Below are positions 7,688-16,186 of a DNA stretch of 64,000 nucleotides, one piece after another. A program made the position numbers and the translations under genes. The notes below the pieces were generated by a model that saw only the letters and a program-made list of their open reading frames with translations, was not told the DNA's origin and did not search any database. Every line of letters starts with the position of its first letter. Positions within the stretch are counted from its first letter, which is position 1. Source of the DNA: Hyphococcus luteus. GTDB taxonomy: Bacteria > Pseudomonadota > Alphaproteobacteria > Caulobacterales > Parvularculaceae. The DNA is taken from NCBI RefSeq assembly GCF_002943565.1, contig NZ_PJCH01000015.1, positions 682,001-746,000 of the forward strand. The letters are read 5' to 3'.

Positions 7688-9891
7688 CCGAGATTCAGAC
7701 CTCTCCGCCCGCGCCCGAAACCGCCGAAGACGGCGCCGCGCCAAGCCCCCCGGTGCACCGGCTGCAGAACCGTTTGCGCGCGGCTTTCTCCACCGGCGCG
7801 AGCCGCAAGACGACCGCGAATGACGACTGCATCGCCGCCCTCGAGCGCTTTCTCGCCCTCACCGACTGGGCGCAGGGCCGGCGCCGGGTCTTCGAAGCGA
7901 TGCCCCATATGGATGCGGTCGAAACCGTCGCGGCTTTCCGCGCCGTTCTTTTCCGCCTCGGCTTTACGTCGAAATCGGAGCCGGCGGCGGCGCAAAATCT
8001 GCGCCCCGAATATCTTCCCTGTTTCATCCGGGAGGAGAGCGGCGCCGTCAAACTCGCCGAGCAGCGCACCCGCGACGGCGATATCGTCATCTACGACCCG
8101 ACGACCCGGGCCAGCACAAAGATGAAGCCGGAAGAGATCGACGGCCTCGCTGTGTTTCCCGAAAAGATCGAAAAGACGGAAACTCAGAACGCGCCGAATC
8201 CGCCTTCCTGGACATCGGAAATCCTGCGCGTCTTCCGGCCGCTTATACGGCATATTTTCGTCATCAGCTTCGCCGTCAATGTCCTGGCGCTGGCGCCGCC
8301 GATTTTCGTCATGTCGGTTTACGACAAGGCGATCGCCACGCATTCCTTCGACGTGCTCGCCGGTCTCGCCATCGGCATCACTTTCATCGTCGCCGCGGAT
8401 TTCGCCCTGCGCCAGGTGCGCGTGCGCCTTCAGGCCTATCTCGGCGCGCGGCTCGACGAACAGCTTAACGAAACCGCATTCCGCCATCTTCTGCATCTGT
8501 CCCTGTCGCATACGGAAGACGCGCCCATCGGCGCGCAGCTGACGCGCCTCAGGCAGATGACGTCGCTGCATGAAGTCTTCACCGGCCCGCTCGCCGGCGC
8601 GCTGTTCGATCTGCCTTATGTGGCGCTCTTCATTCTCGTCATCGCGCTGATCGGCGGACCGCTTGTCTGGGCGCCGATCACGCTCATCGCGGTTTACGCC
8701 CTCGCCGCCGCCTGGGCGATCCCGAAAAACAACCGTCTCATTCGCAAGGCCGGGGAAGCGCGTTCGCATCTCAATAATCTGACCGTCGAGGCCGTCTCCT
8801 CGCAGCAGGCGATCAGCGACCTCGCCGCCGAACATGTCTGGCTGCGCCGCCACCGCAAGCTTTCCGCCGAAACCGCCATGGCGCATATGAAGGCGCGGCG
8901 GCTTAATTTCGGGCTGCAAACTTTTTCCCAGGCCATGGTGGCGACCGTCGGCGTCGCGGTTTTGACCTTCGGCGTCGAAAGGGTGATCGCGGGCGATCTC
9001 ACCGGCGGCGCGCTGATTGCCGTGATGGCGCTTTCCTGGCGCGTGCTCGGACCGATCCGCAATCTCTTCCTCACCGGCTTGACGCTGGGGCAAACCATTC
9101 AAAGCCTGCAGCAGGTGAACCGGCTGACGCGCATGCCGCTGGAGCGCGAACCGAATGCAAGCCCGTCCATCCCGCGCAGTTTCAAAGGCCACATCATGGC
9201 CGACAAGGTGACCTTCCGTTATCCGGGCCAGCGCGAGCCTTCCTTGCGCGGCGTCTCCTTCGACGTGCGCCCCGGCAATCTCATGTGCATTTACGGCCAG
9301 AGCGGCTCCGGCGCCTCGACGATGCTGCGCGTCCTGTTGGGCCTGCATCAGCAGCAAGCCGGCTCGATCTTCATCGACGGCCTCGATCTGCGCCAGCTCG
9401 ACAAGGGCGAATGGCGCCAGGCGATCGGCGTCGCCATGCCCTCGCTCGACCTGTTTTACGGAACGGTCGCGCAGAACATCCGCCTTGCGAGTCCCGACGC
9501 CTCCGACGCCGACATCGAACAGATCGCCGAACGGCTCGGCATCGACCGCTATTATGGCGGCGCGCTCGATCAGGGGCTCGACACGATGTGCACGTCCCAG
9601 GCGCGCGCGCGCTGGCCCAACGCGCTGCTTTCGCGCATCAACCTCGCCCGCGCCTTCATCAAGGACGCGCCGATCTACCTTCTCGACGAACCCGGCGCGA
9701 CGCTCGACAGCGAAGGGGAGAAAGCGCTGCTTTCCATCCTCGAGGAAAGACGGAAAACCAGTTCAATCATCATGACGACCCAGCGTCCGAGCCATATGCG
9801 GCTTGCCGATTTTGTCGTGTGGATGGATCGCGGCTTTGTCCGCGATATCGGCCCGCCCGATGCGATCGTGCCGAAAGTGCTCGCCGCCTGA
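7684..9891 (+). CDS. Type I secretion ABC permease/ATPase subunit 2 with N-terminal C39-like domain, degenerate ATPase
   Basis: A 735-residue ABC exporter half-transporter. The first ~165 residues resemble the catalytically dead C39-like domain of RTX exporters (segment LRPEYLPCFI and following); no protease Cys-His pair was recognised. The membrane domain spans ~185-460 and the ABC domain ~500-735. Walker A reads GQSGSGAST with Ala (9313-9315) for Lys. The Q-loop Gln is replaced (VAMPSLDLF), the LSGGQ signature is replaced by WPNAL, and the H-loop His is Gln (MTTQRPS, 9781-9783). Walker B with its Glu (IYLLDE) is intact. Subunits 1 and 2 probably form a heterodimer, yet neither composite ATP site has a full motif set. 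The ATG overlaps the previous stop, and 16 bp separate it from the HlyD gene. Assignment to type I secretion is firm; the mechanism is open. Confidence 0.87.
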   Translation: MTEIQTSPPAPETAEDGAAPSPPVHRLQNRLRAAFSTGASRKTTANDDCIAALERFLALTDWAQGRRRVFEAMPHMDAVETVAAFRAVLFRLGFTSKSEPAAAQNLRPEYLPCFIREESGAVKLAEQRTRDGDIVIYDPTTRASTKMKPEEIDGLAVFPEKIEKTETQNAPNPPSWTSEILRVFRPLIRHIFVISFAVNVLALAPPIFVMSVYDKAIATHSFDVLAGLAIGITFIVAADFALRQVRVRLQAYLGARLDEQLNETAFRHLLHLSLSHTEDAPIGAQLTRLRQMTSLHEVFTGPLAGALFDLPYVALFILVIALIGGPLVWAPITLIAVYALAAAWAIPKNNRLIRKAGEARSHLNNLTVEAVSSQQAISDLAAEHVWLRRHRKLSAETAMAHMKARRLNFGLQTFSQAMVATVGVAVLTFGVERVIAGDLTGGALIAVMALSWRVLGPIRNLFLTGLTLGQTIQSLQQVNRLTRMPLEREPNASPSIPRSFKGHIMADKVTFRYPGQREPSLRGVSFDVRPGNLMCIYGQSGSGASTMLRVLLGLHQQQAGSIFIDGLDLRQLDKGEWRQAIGVAMPSLDLFYGTVAQNIRLASPDASDADIEQIAERLGIDRYYGGALDQGLDTMCTSQARARWPNALLSRINLARAFIKDAPIYLLDEPGATLDSEGEKALLSILEERRKTSSIIMTTQRPSHMRLADFVVWMDRGFVRDIGPPDAIVPKVLAA

Positions 9892-9907
9892 CGCCGGAGA
9901 AGGACCC

Positions 9908-11257
9908 ATGTCGAACACAAAATTGAATGTCCAAACCCCGCATGAGACCGTCGGCGAGCGCCACGGCCTGGCGCTGCCCATCGAGCTTGAGGAAGGCGCG
10001 CCGCCGCATCTCGCCAAGACGGCGATGGCGATCCTCAGCGGTCTTGTGATCCTGCTTCTCGTCTGGGCGAACATCGCCCATATCCGCGAGCTGTCGGTCG
10101 CTGTCGGCGAAATCGCGCCTTACGGTTCGACCCGCGAAGCGGCGCATCTCGAAGGCGGCATTATCGACGAATTGCTGGTAAAGCCGGGCGACGTCGTCGC
10201 TGAAAACCAGCCCCTCGCCCGCCTGACGGCGGAAGGCGCCGGCGGCGAGGTCGAACGGCTTTCGGCCCGGCGCGCCAGCCTCGACATCCGCGCCGAACGC
10301 ATGGACGCGCAAGCCGCCGGGCGCGCGCCGGATTTCACAGCCTGGCAGGACGCCTGGCCCGGCCTCGTGACGGAACAGCAATCGGTCTACAACGCCGCCG
10401 TCGCTAAGCGGGAAGCCGAGATGGCGACGCTGGTTTCGCGCGAAACCTCGGCGAAAGCGGAAGTCGTCAAAGCCGAAGCGCAGCTCAGATCGGAAAATGA
10501 CATTCTCGAATTCGCCCGCGAACAACTCTCCATTCAAGAGCAGCTCATCGACGAAGGCTTTACATCGAGACAATCCTACCTTCAGGCGAAATCGGCGGTC
10601 GCCACCGCCGAAGCGAACGCCGCCGTCGCCAAATCCCGCCTCGGCCAGGCGCGCGACGCGCTGGAAGCCGCGAGCGCCGACCGCGCCGGCGCGGAAGCGG
10701 ACTACAAGTCTAAGATCGCCGAAGAACGCGCCGGCGTACTCGGCGAACTCGCCGAGCTTGAACAGCCCTTCAATGCGCTGCAGGACCGTTCCGACCGGCT
10801 GACCGTGCGCTCGCCCGTTGCCGGCGTCGTCAATGCGGTGTTGGTGAACGGTCATGGCGACGTTGTCCGCCCCGGCGGCGTCGTCGCCGAGATCACGCCC
10901 ACCGGCGCCAAGCTCTTCGCCGAAGTGCGCGTCGCGCCGAAAGACATCGGCCATGTGGCCCCGGGACAGAAAACCGACGTGACGATCACGACCTTCGATC
11001 CGAACCGCTATGGCAAGATATCCGGCACGGTGTCGCACATTTCAGCCGACAGCTTCACCGACGAACGCACGGGCGACGCCTATTACATCGCCTATGTCGA
11101 GCTTGAAGAACAAATGATCGGCAAGGGCCATAACGCCCGGGCGCTGACGGCGGGCATGCAGGTCCGGGCCGAAATCGTGACCCAGACGCGCACGCTCATG
11201 CAATATGCGTTAAAGCCGGTCTCGCGCTCCCTCGACCGGGCGTTCACGGAACGCTGA
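9908..11257 (+). CDS. HlyD-family type I secretion periplasmic adaptor
   Basis: A 449-residue membrane-fusion protein bridging the inner-membrane ABC exporter to an outer-membrane TolC-like channel. A short cytoplasmic tail precedes one transmembrane helix (~38-58, AILSGLVILLLVWANIAHI). Then come a lipoyl/barrel-sandwich half (GGIIDELLVKPGDVV), a long Ala/Glu/Arg coiled coil (~100-285), the second lipoyl half (VRSPVAGVVNAV) and a C-terminal beta-barrel. This is the normal HlyD/PrtE plan and length. The ATG has a good Shine-Dalgarno (GGAGAAGG, about 6 nt upstream); earlier in-frame starts would overlap the ABC gene. No outer-membrane factor is encoded next to it; the TolC-like protein at 24192 belongs to the metal-efflux operon. 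Confidence 0.93.
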   Translation: MSNTKLNVQTPHETVGERHGLALPIELEEGAPPHLAKTAMAILSGLVILLLVWANIAHIRELSVAVGEIAPYGSTREAAHLEGGIIDELLVKPGDVVAENQPLARLTAEGAGGEVERLSARRASLDIRAERMDAQAAGRAPDFTAWQDAWPGLVTEQQSVYNAAVAKREAEMATLVSRETSAKAEVVKAEAQLRSENDILEFAREQLSIQEQLIDEGFTSRQSYLQAKSAVATAEANAAVAKSRLGQARDALEAASADRAGAEADYKSKIAEERAGVLGELAELEQPFNALQDRSDRLTVRSPVAGVVNAVLVNGHGDVVRPGGVVAEITPTGAKLFAEVRVAPKDIGHVAPGQKTDVTITTFDPNRYGKISGTVSHISADSFTDERTGDAYYIAYVELEEQMIGKGHNARALTAGMQVRAEIVTQTRTLMQYALKPVSRSLDRAFTER

Positions 11258-11266
11258 GCCGGGCGA

Positions 11267-12841
11267 TCAGTAGACGTCTCTTCTATAGCGGTTGTCTGCA
11301 ATGAGGCGCGACAGCGCCGCCTCGCCGATGACTTCTTTCAGCGCCGCATCGACGCCGTCGCCCAGCCCCTTGCGGCTGCCGCTCACATAGATCGCCGCGC
11401 CGTCCTTCAGCCATTGATGCAGTTGGGAGTCTTCTTCCCGCAAGACATCCTGGGCCAGCCTCTGGACGCCGTCTTCGAGGAAACACAAATCAAGACGCGC
11501 CAGCGCCGCTGACGCCCGCCAGCTTTCGATCTCGTCTTTGAAAAGATAATCCTTTTCAGGGTCGCGTTCGCCGAAAATCAGCCAGTTGCGGCCCCGCCCC
11601 GCAGCCGCGCGTTCTTTCATGTGAGCGCGCAAGCCCGCGACGCCCGATCCGGCGCCGATAAGGATCATCGGCCGGTCTTTTTCGGGACCGCGGAAAGACG
11701 GATTGGCGCGCAGGCGCATCTCGATCTCCGCGCCTTCCGCCGCATGCTCCGTCAGCCAGCCGGAGCCGACGCCGAGACGCCCGTCCGGATAACGCAACTG
11801 ACGAATGACGAGCTCGGCTTTTCCATCCGCCGGCAGGGACGCCAGCGAATATTCGCGCGGCGCAAGCGGCTGCAGGCCATCGACCGCCCCTTGCGCGCCG
11901 GCGCCCGCAAGCTTTGCGCGCATACCCGGCTCCGGCAGCGTCCGTTGCCGGAGCGCGTCTTTCAGCGTCATCTTTTCACCGCGCAGCGTCACCGGCGCGC
12001 CGCCATCGAGCTTCAAGGCGAGAAGCAAGTCGTCGACGGCGCGCGTCTCGTTGCGCGGCCTGACGACCGCAATGTCCCCGGCGCGCCAATCGGGAAGCGC
12101 GGCCGTCGGTTCAAGGCACATATGAAAGACAGGCGCATTGTCGCTGCCGGGATTGAGCCGGCGGCGCGCGGCGAGGCGCCATGTCTCGAAGGCGGGCGCA
12201 TCCGCGCCTGACGCCGCGCCGAGGGTTGCAAGCTTTGCAAACCATTCCGCGATAGCCGCTTCATCGCCGCGGTCCACATCGGTGCGGACGAACAGCGCCG
12301 CCGCGCCGCTCGCCTCGAGCCAGGCGTCAAGACGCCGCCCGAAACCGCAGAAATCGGCGTAGCTGCTGTCGCCAAGCGCGAGAACGGCGTAGCGAAGACC
12401 GGACAGCGCGGCGGGCGCCGCCATCATGCGGGCCTCGAAACCGCCCGCCGCATCGGGCGCGTCGCCCTCGCCCGTGGTGCTCGCAATGAAAAGCGCCATG
12501 CGCGCCTTTTGAAGCTGCGCAAGATCGAGCGCCGCGACATCCGCAAGGCGCGCCGCCTGTCCGCCGTCGGCAAGCGCTTTCACGGTGTGGCGCGCCAGTT
12601 CTTCGGCGACGCCGGTCTGGGTCGCATAAGCGACGAGGATTTCGTCTGCGTTTTCCGCGCCGCCCGTCTCGCTTGCCGATTTCCGGCGCGCCGTGATCCG
12701 TATAAAGAGAAGATACAAAGCGGCGACAAGACCCGCCTCGGCGGCCTTCAACCATAAAGGCGCAACCCCATGCCCCGCCAATCCGCCTGCGAACCACAGG
12801 AGGGCGAGAACGCCCGCGATGAATATGCTTACAGCCGCCAT
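11267..12841 (-). CDS. Membrane-anchored flavodoxin/NADPH reductase (CysJ-like diflavin reductase)
   Basis: A 524-residue protein with two N-terminal membrane helices (~1-50), a flavodoxin FMN domain (~68-205; AYATQTGVAEE phosphate loop, ASTTGEGDAP, LGDSSYADFC), and an FAD/NAD(P)H oxidoreductase part (YSLASLP for FAD, IGAGSGVAGLRAHMKER for the pyridine nucleotide). It ends in RYRRDVY, the typical CysJ/P450-reductase terminus with an aromatic last residue. It likely moves electrons from NADPH through FAD and FMN. It is the last gene of a five-gene operon with PepSY-type membrane, DUF2271, DUF4198 and ApbE proteins behind Fur boxes, so a role in iron-linked reduction, rather than sulfite reduction, is inferred. 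No hemoprotein CysI is nearby. Its 3' end converges with the HlyD gene (9-bp gap). Confidence 0.85.
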   Translation of the reverse strand: MAAVSIFIAGVLALLWFAGGLAGHGVAPLWLKAAEAGLVAALYLLFIRITARRKSASETGGAENADEILVAYATQTGVAEELARHTVKALADGGQAARLADVAALDLAQLQKARMALFIASTTGEGDAPDAAGGFEARMMAAPAALSGLRYAVLALGDSSYADFCGFGRRLDAWLEASGAAALFVRTDVDRGDEAAIAEWFAKLATLGAASGADAPAFETWRLAARRRLNPGSDNAPVFHMCLEPTAALPDWRAGDIAVVRPRNETRAVDDLLLALKLDGGAPVTLRGEKMTLKDALRQRTLPEPGMRAKLAGAGAQGAVDGLQPLAPREYSLASLPADGKAELVIRQLRYPDGRLGVGSGWLTEHAAEGAEIEMRLRANPSFRGPEKDRPMILIGAGSGVAGLRAHMKERAAAGRGRNWLIFGERDPEKDYLFKDEIESWRASAALARLDLCFLEDGVQRLAQDVLREEDSQLHQWLKDGAAIYVSGSRKGLGDGVDAALKEVIGEAALSRLIADNRYRRDVY

Positions 12842-12852
12842 GCGCGCCCCGG

Positions 12853-13842
12853 TCAGTCCAGCATGGCGGCGAGCGCGCCAGTGAGGCGCTCGTCCCCCGC
12901 GCCGGCGCCGGCAAGCCGCACGGCGAGCCCCTGTTTTTCCGCAAAAGCAAACCCGTCCAGCGGCCCCATGACGAAAATCGCCGTCGCATAAGCGTCGGCC
13001 ATCATCGCGCTGTCATGAATGACGGTCACGGCCGAAAGCCCGCTCTCAGCCGAATAGCCCGTGCGCGGGTCGAGAAGATGCGAATAGCGCCGGCCGCCAT
13101 GATCGAAAAAATTGACGCCGCTCCCCGACGTCGCAACGGCGAGATCGTAAAGCGCGATGACAAATCCCGCATCCTCCACCGCCGCGTCAGCGTCAAGCGC
13201 CGCCCACCACGGCTCGCCATTAGGTTTGACGCCCCGTCCTTTGAGCTCGCCGCCGACTTCCACAAGCCAGGAGGCGATCCCGAGCGCGTCGAGCGCGTCG
13301 CCCGCCTCGTCGACGCCGAAGCCTTTGGCGATGGAGCAAAGGTCGAGCTTCACGCCGCCCGGCTGAAAAAGCCGGCCCGCCTCTTCGTCGGTGTCCAGCG
13401 CCCGCCCGCACCGGCCGAGCGCCGCGTCGATGTCCCGTCCGGAAGGCGGCGCGGCGCGCCTTTCGGCGGGGCCGAACCCCCACAAATCCACAAGCGCGCC
13501 GCTCGCGGGATCGTAAGCGCCGCCGGTCTCCTTTGCGACGGCGGCGGCTGCCTTCGCCACGCGCATGAACGCATCGGGGATCTCGACCCAGCTTGCGGCC
13601 GGCGCCGCATTAAAGCGCGCGATGTCGCTATAGCGCTCCCACGGGCTCATCTCGGCGACGACGCGGTCGAGACTGTGCTGCACCGCTTCGCACACCGCGC
13701 CGGCGTCCACGGACTCCGGCGCAACAAAGCGCACGCTCCATGTGGTTCCCATGGTTTCGCCGGCGCACCGCCTGACGCTCCCTTGAGGAAGCGCGCGCGG
13801 CGGCGCCGACAAATGCGGAATCGCCGCGCGCCTTGCTGACAT
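12853..13842 (-). CDS. apbE: FAD:protein FMN transferase (ApbE)
   Basis: A 329-residue ApbE-family protein that transfers FMN from FAD covalently to Thr/Ser of target proteins, normally in the periplasm. Family motifs are present: MGTTWSVRF near the start, the DLCSIAKGFGVDEA segment, VEVGGELKGRG, and the C-terminal metal/FAD region SHLLDPRTGY ... DSAMMADAYATAIFVMG. No clear signal peptide is visible, only a short basic start (MSARRAAIPHL). The ATG at 13842 has GGAAAG just upstream. Spacing to the next gene is 11 bp and to the preceding one 22 bp, so it is operonic. A natural target would be a PepSY/FMN-binding partner of the operon, but no FMN-binding acceptor motif was confirmed. Confidence 0.9.
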   Translation of the reverse strand: MSARRAAIPHLSAPPRALPQGSVRRCAGETMGTTWSVRFVAPESVDAGAVCEAVQHSLDRVVAEMSPWERYSDIARFNAAPAASWVEIPDAFMRVAKAAAAVAKETGGAYDPASGALVDLWGFGPAERRAAPPSGRDIDAALGRCGRALDTDEEAGRLFQPGGVKLDLCSIAKGFGVDEAGDALDALGIASWLVEVGGELKGRGVKPNGEPWWAALDADAAVEDAGFVIALYDLAVATSGSGVNFFDHGGRRYSHLLDPRTGYSAESGLSAVTVIHDSAMMADAYATAIFVMGPLDGFAFAEKQGLAVRLAGAGAGDERLTGALAAMLD

Positions 13843-13864
13843 GCTTTCCAATTTCCACCCCGTT

Positions 13865-14671
13865 TTACTGCGGCAAGACTTCCAGCGTCGCGGTGTAGCC
13901 CGCGCGCGAGCCGGAGGAGCGCGGCACGCTTGTCTCCTTGCTCTCCATCGTCGCATTGAGCCAATACATGCCTGCTTCCGGCCAGGTCACGTCGAAGCTT
14001 CCGTCATCGCCGGTCGTGACTTTCATCTCATTCAGCGCATTGCGGTAGCGGATGCCATCGCGAATGACGGACACTACAACGCCTTTTGCGGGTTTGCCAT
14101 TCATCAGTAGACGGAAGGATGCGGTTTCTCCGGCAAAGAGATCGTTCGGATGAACCCCATATTCGATCTCGAGGCCCTTGCCGGAGGTTTTCACCGTTTC
14201 ATCGGTCGGCGCGCCGACCGTGACGAAGGTGTCGACGCGGCGCGCGCTCTCGCTGATGCGCACATCCTCGGCGTCTTTCGGGATGGCCGTTTCGATTTCC
14301 GACGCCTGGCCGCGCCAGCGCTTTTGTTCGCCGTTCACCTTGTAGAACGCAAAGACGCCGTCGCTGACGAGCGAAACGCGATAGGTGCCCTGCTGCTTGA
14401 GATTGAGGTCGAACGAATTTCTGAGACGGCCTTCGGCCATATTCTGAGGCTCGACGGAAGAGCCGTCCGGAGCGGCGATCACGAGATCCTCGAGGCGAAG
14501 CGGTCGGTGATCGAAATAAAAGACTTCATTGGCCGCCGCCGCATCGACGGTCACCCAGACATCATCCCCCGACAAAACGGTGGAAGACGGCAAAAACCAG
14601 GTGCGGTGCGCCATGGCTGAGGTGGGAATGAGCAAGGCGAGCGCCAGCGCGGTCCATTTTTTCAAAGTCAT
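13865..14671 (-). CDS. DUF4198 periplasmic protein
   Basis: A 268-residue exported protein with a clean signal peptide (MTLKKWTALALALLIPTSAMA, cleavage before HRTWFLP). The mature start AHRTWFLPS and the following beta-rich body match DUF4198 (COG5266, loosely NikM/CbiK-like, metal-associated). The C-terminal half holds a carboxypeptidase-regulatory-like beta sandwich (GDDGSFDVTWPEAGMYWL). The His right after the cleavage site could bind metal, which is inference. The ATG has a strong Shine-Dalgarno (GGGAGAAAG). It lies in the Fur-boxed operon, 18 bp after the DUF2271 gene. DUF4198 and DUF2271 partners with PepSY proteins are recurrent in proteobacterial iron-responsive loci. Confidence 0.85.
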   Translation of the reverse strand: MTLKKWTALALALLIPTSAMAHRTWFLPSSTVLSGDDVWVTVDAAAANEVFYFDHRPLRLEDLVIAAPDGSSVEPQNMAEGRLRNSFDLNLKQQGTYRVSLVSDGVFAFYKVNGEQKRWRGQASEIETAIPKDAEDVRISESARRVDTFVTVGAPTDETVKTSGKGLEIEYGVHPNDLFAGETASFRLLMNGKPAKGVVVSVIRDGIRYRNALNEMKVTTGDDGSFDVTWPEAGMYWLNATMESKETSVPRSSGSRAGYTATLEVLPQ

Positions 14672-14689
14672 GTCTTTCTCCCAAGGATT

Positions 14690-15193
14690 CTAGGGTTTGA
14701 GCGTAAGGATGACGGGGCCGAGTTCGCGCCCGCCTTCGAGACGGATGGTGGTTTCTTCTTTCGGCGGCCATTGCACGGCCCCATGCAGGAGTTCGCGGCC
14801 TCCGACTTCGCGCACGGCCTCGATCATGAATTCGTATTCGCCCGGCGCGAGGTCATTGAGTTTTTCGTCGAATGTCACTTCATGGGCGCCCGGCGCGCGC
14901 GTCGGCCCGCTGACGCCGTCGACCGGCATGTCGGTGCTGCGCCCGATGCGCCGCCACCACTGGCGCAGATCCTTCAGCCAGTCCTCGCCTTCGTCATTGC
15001 GCATCTCGACGTCGTACCAGACGGCGAGATTGGCGGCCGGCTTGCCGTCCGGCGTCTGCAGCCACATGGCCACATAAGGCCGGTGATATTCGGCGACGTC
15101 GAGGCGCGGAATGTCGACGCCGACGGTCATGTCCGCAGCGGCGGCCGGCGCGATCAGCGCGGCTGCGGCCGTAGCGGGAAGAAACAGTTTCAT
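14690..15193 (-). CDS. DUF2271 exported protein
   Basis: A 167-residue protein with a signal peptide (MKLFLPATAAAALIAPAAAA). The mature part has DUF2271 signatures: PYVAMWLQTPDG, a conserved WYDVE...WLKDLRQWWR segment and a Gly/Pro-rich C-terminal strand region (RELGPVILTL). The function of DUF2271 is not established; the family travels with PepSY, DUF4198 and flavin-reductase genes. The start at 15193 has AGAGGG five bases upstream. It is the second gene of the operon, 10 bp after the PepSY-type gene. Confidence 0.85.
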   Translation of the reverse strand: MKLFLPATAAAALIAPAAAADMTVGVDIPRLDVAEYHRPYVAMWLQTPDGKPAANLAVWYDVEMRNDEGEDWLKDLRQWWRRIGRSTDMPVDGVSGPTRAPGAHEVTFDEKLNDLAPGEYEFMIEAVREVGGRELLHGAVQWPPKEETTIRLEGGRELGPVILTLKP

Positions 15194-15203
15194 AAAACCC
15201 TCT

Positions 15204-15815
15204 TTAGTGAATGAACAAGATGACAAGCAGCAACGGCGCGATGAAACCGAAGCCCACCATCGGCCATGTGGATGGGCGGCGCGCGGCGTGAAACTGCAGG
15301 AGAATGAGTCCCGTCACGCAGAAGATGACGCAGGCGCCGGCAAAGATGTCGATGAACCAGCGCCAGGCGGTTCCGGTGTCGCGGCCCTTGTGAAGGTCGT
15401 TGAAATAGGAAACCCATCCGCGAAAGGTCGCTTCATAAAGAACGCCGCCGGTGACAAGATCGATGCTGAGCCAGGCGTCGCCGCCGGGACGCGGCAAAGC
15501 GAGATAGATTTCATCCGCCGACCATTCCGCCGGACGCGGGCCGACTTCGAGATCCATTTCCGTTCCGAGCCAGGCGCGCAAATCATCCGGCAACGGAAGG
15601 GTCTCGCCGCCGGCTTCAGGCAGGGTCGCAAGCAGCGTTTGCGGAACCTCGCCCTCGAGCGTCGTCACCTGCGGCGTCGCGGGGATGTCGGCGGCATGGT
15701 TCAAGGTGACGCCGGTCACGGCGAAGACGAGCATGCCCACAAGGCTCAGCGCGGCGCTGATCCAGTGCCATTGATGCAATTGCCTGAGCCAGAAGGCCCT
15801 TTGCGACGCTTTCAT
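15204..15815 (-). CDS. PepSY-associated transmembrane protein
   Basis: A 203-residue inner-membrane protein with three predicted helices (~20-42, ~155-178, ~182-203). Conserved His positions of the PepSY-associated helix family are visible: LRQLHQWHW at the N-terminus, LNHAAD after helix 1 and NDLHKGRDTG before helix 2, with a periplasmic PepSY-like segment between. These histidines resemble heme or redox-site ligands of related ferric-reductase-like proteins, which is inference. It is the first gene of the Fur-boxed operon; the two boxes lie 57-112 bp upstream of its ATG. It could receive electrons from the diflavin reductase encoded at the operon end. Confidence 0.85.
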   Translation of the reverse strand: MKASQRAFWLRQLHQWHWISAALSLVGMLVFAVTGVTLNHAADIPATPQVTTLEGEVPQTLLATLPEAGGETLPLPDDLRAWLGTEMDLEVGPRPAEWSADEIYLALPRPGGDAWLSIDLVTGGVLYEATFRGWVSYFNDLHKGRDTGTAWRWFIDIFAGACVIFCVTGLILLQFHAARRPSTWPMVGFGFIAPLLLVILFIH

Positions 15816-15871
15816 GCCCTGCCGTTCTCCGCCCGGGACCCCGCCTGGTTTCCCTTACGGGGCCTGCATAT

Positions 15872-15886
15872 TGCGAATAATTCTCA
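15872..15886 (-). promoter_or_regulatory. Fur box 2 (imperfect)
   Basis: TGCGAATAATTCTCA has the 7-1-7 palindromic layout of a Fur site with one mismatched pair. It lies 57 bp upstream of the PepSY-type ATG and 27 bp from the perfect box, suggesting cooperative iron-dependent repression of the operon to its left. Confidence 0.75.
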
Positions 15887-15912
15887 ATTTCAATACTGTC
15901 GGCGCCGCATAT

Positions 15913-15927
15913 TGAGAATAATTCTCA
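15913..15927 (-). promoter_or_regulatory. Fur box 1 (perfect palindrome)
   Basis: TGAGAATAATTCTCA is a perfect 7-1-7 palindrome of the classical Fur type. It lies upstream of the five-gene PepSY/DUF2271/DUF4198/ApbE/diflavin-reductase operon and no gene starts on the other side, so that operon is the target. Confidence 0.85.
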
Positions 15928-16046
15928 TATTTGTCGGGGCTGGAGGGCGGACAGGCCCTTAGCAATCCGGCGGTTCCGGGCGCTTTCATGCGCCCATCCT
16001 GTCCTTTGAAAAAAACTGCGGGCTTTGCCGCAAGGGCGGACCCGAA

Positions 16047-16099
16047 AGAAAAAAAGCGTCCTGCAAAGCCCTCTTTCCCTGCAGGCTTTAGGACGCTTT
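16047..16099 (-). terminator. Rho-independent terminator of the aldehyde dehydrogenase gene
   Basis: AAAGCGTCCT (16053-16062) pairs with AGGACGCTTT (16090-16099), extended by AAAGCC/GGCTTT inside the stem. Read on the minus strand, the stem is followed by a run of seven T. It sits 88 bp after the dehydrogenase stop. Confidence 0.8.
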
Positions 16100-16186
16100 C
16101 TTAATCTCGCATCGCGCGCAAAAGGGCCGGCGCCCGCCCTGTTTCACCGCGCATCGCGCCGAAACAAGACGACGCCGGACAGGCCG

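Noticed and set aside
7657-9357. 566-codon minus-strand frame opposite the second ABC gene
   Set aside because: It is antisense to a clear ABC transporter and its product is Arg/Gly/Asp-rich without any fold signature; high GC keeps antisense frames open.
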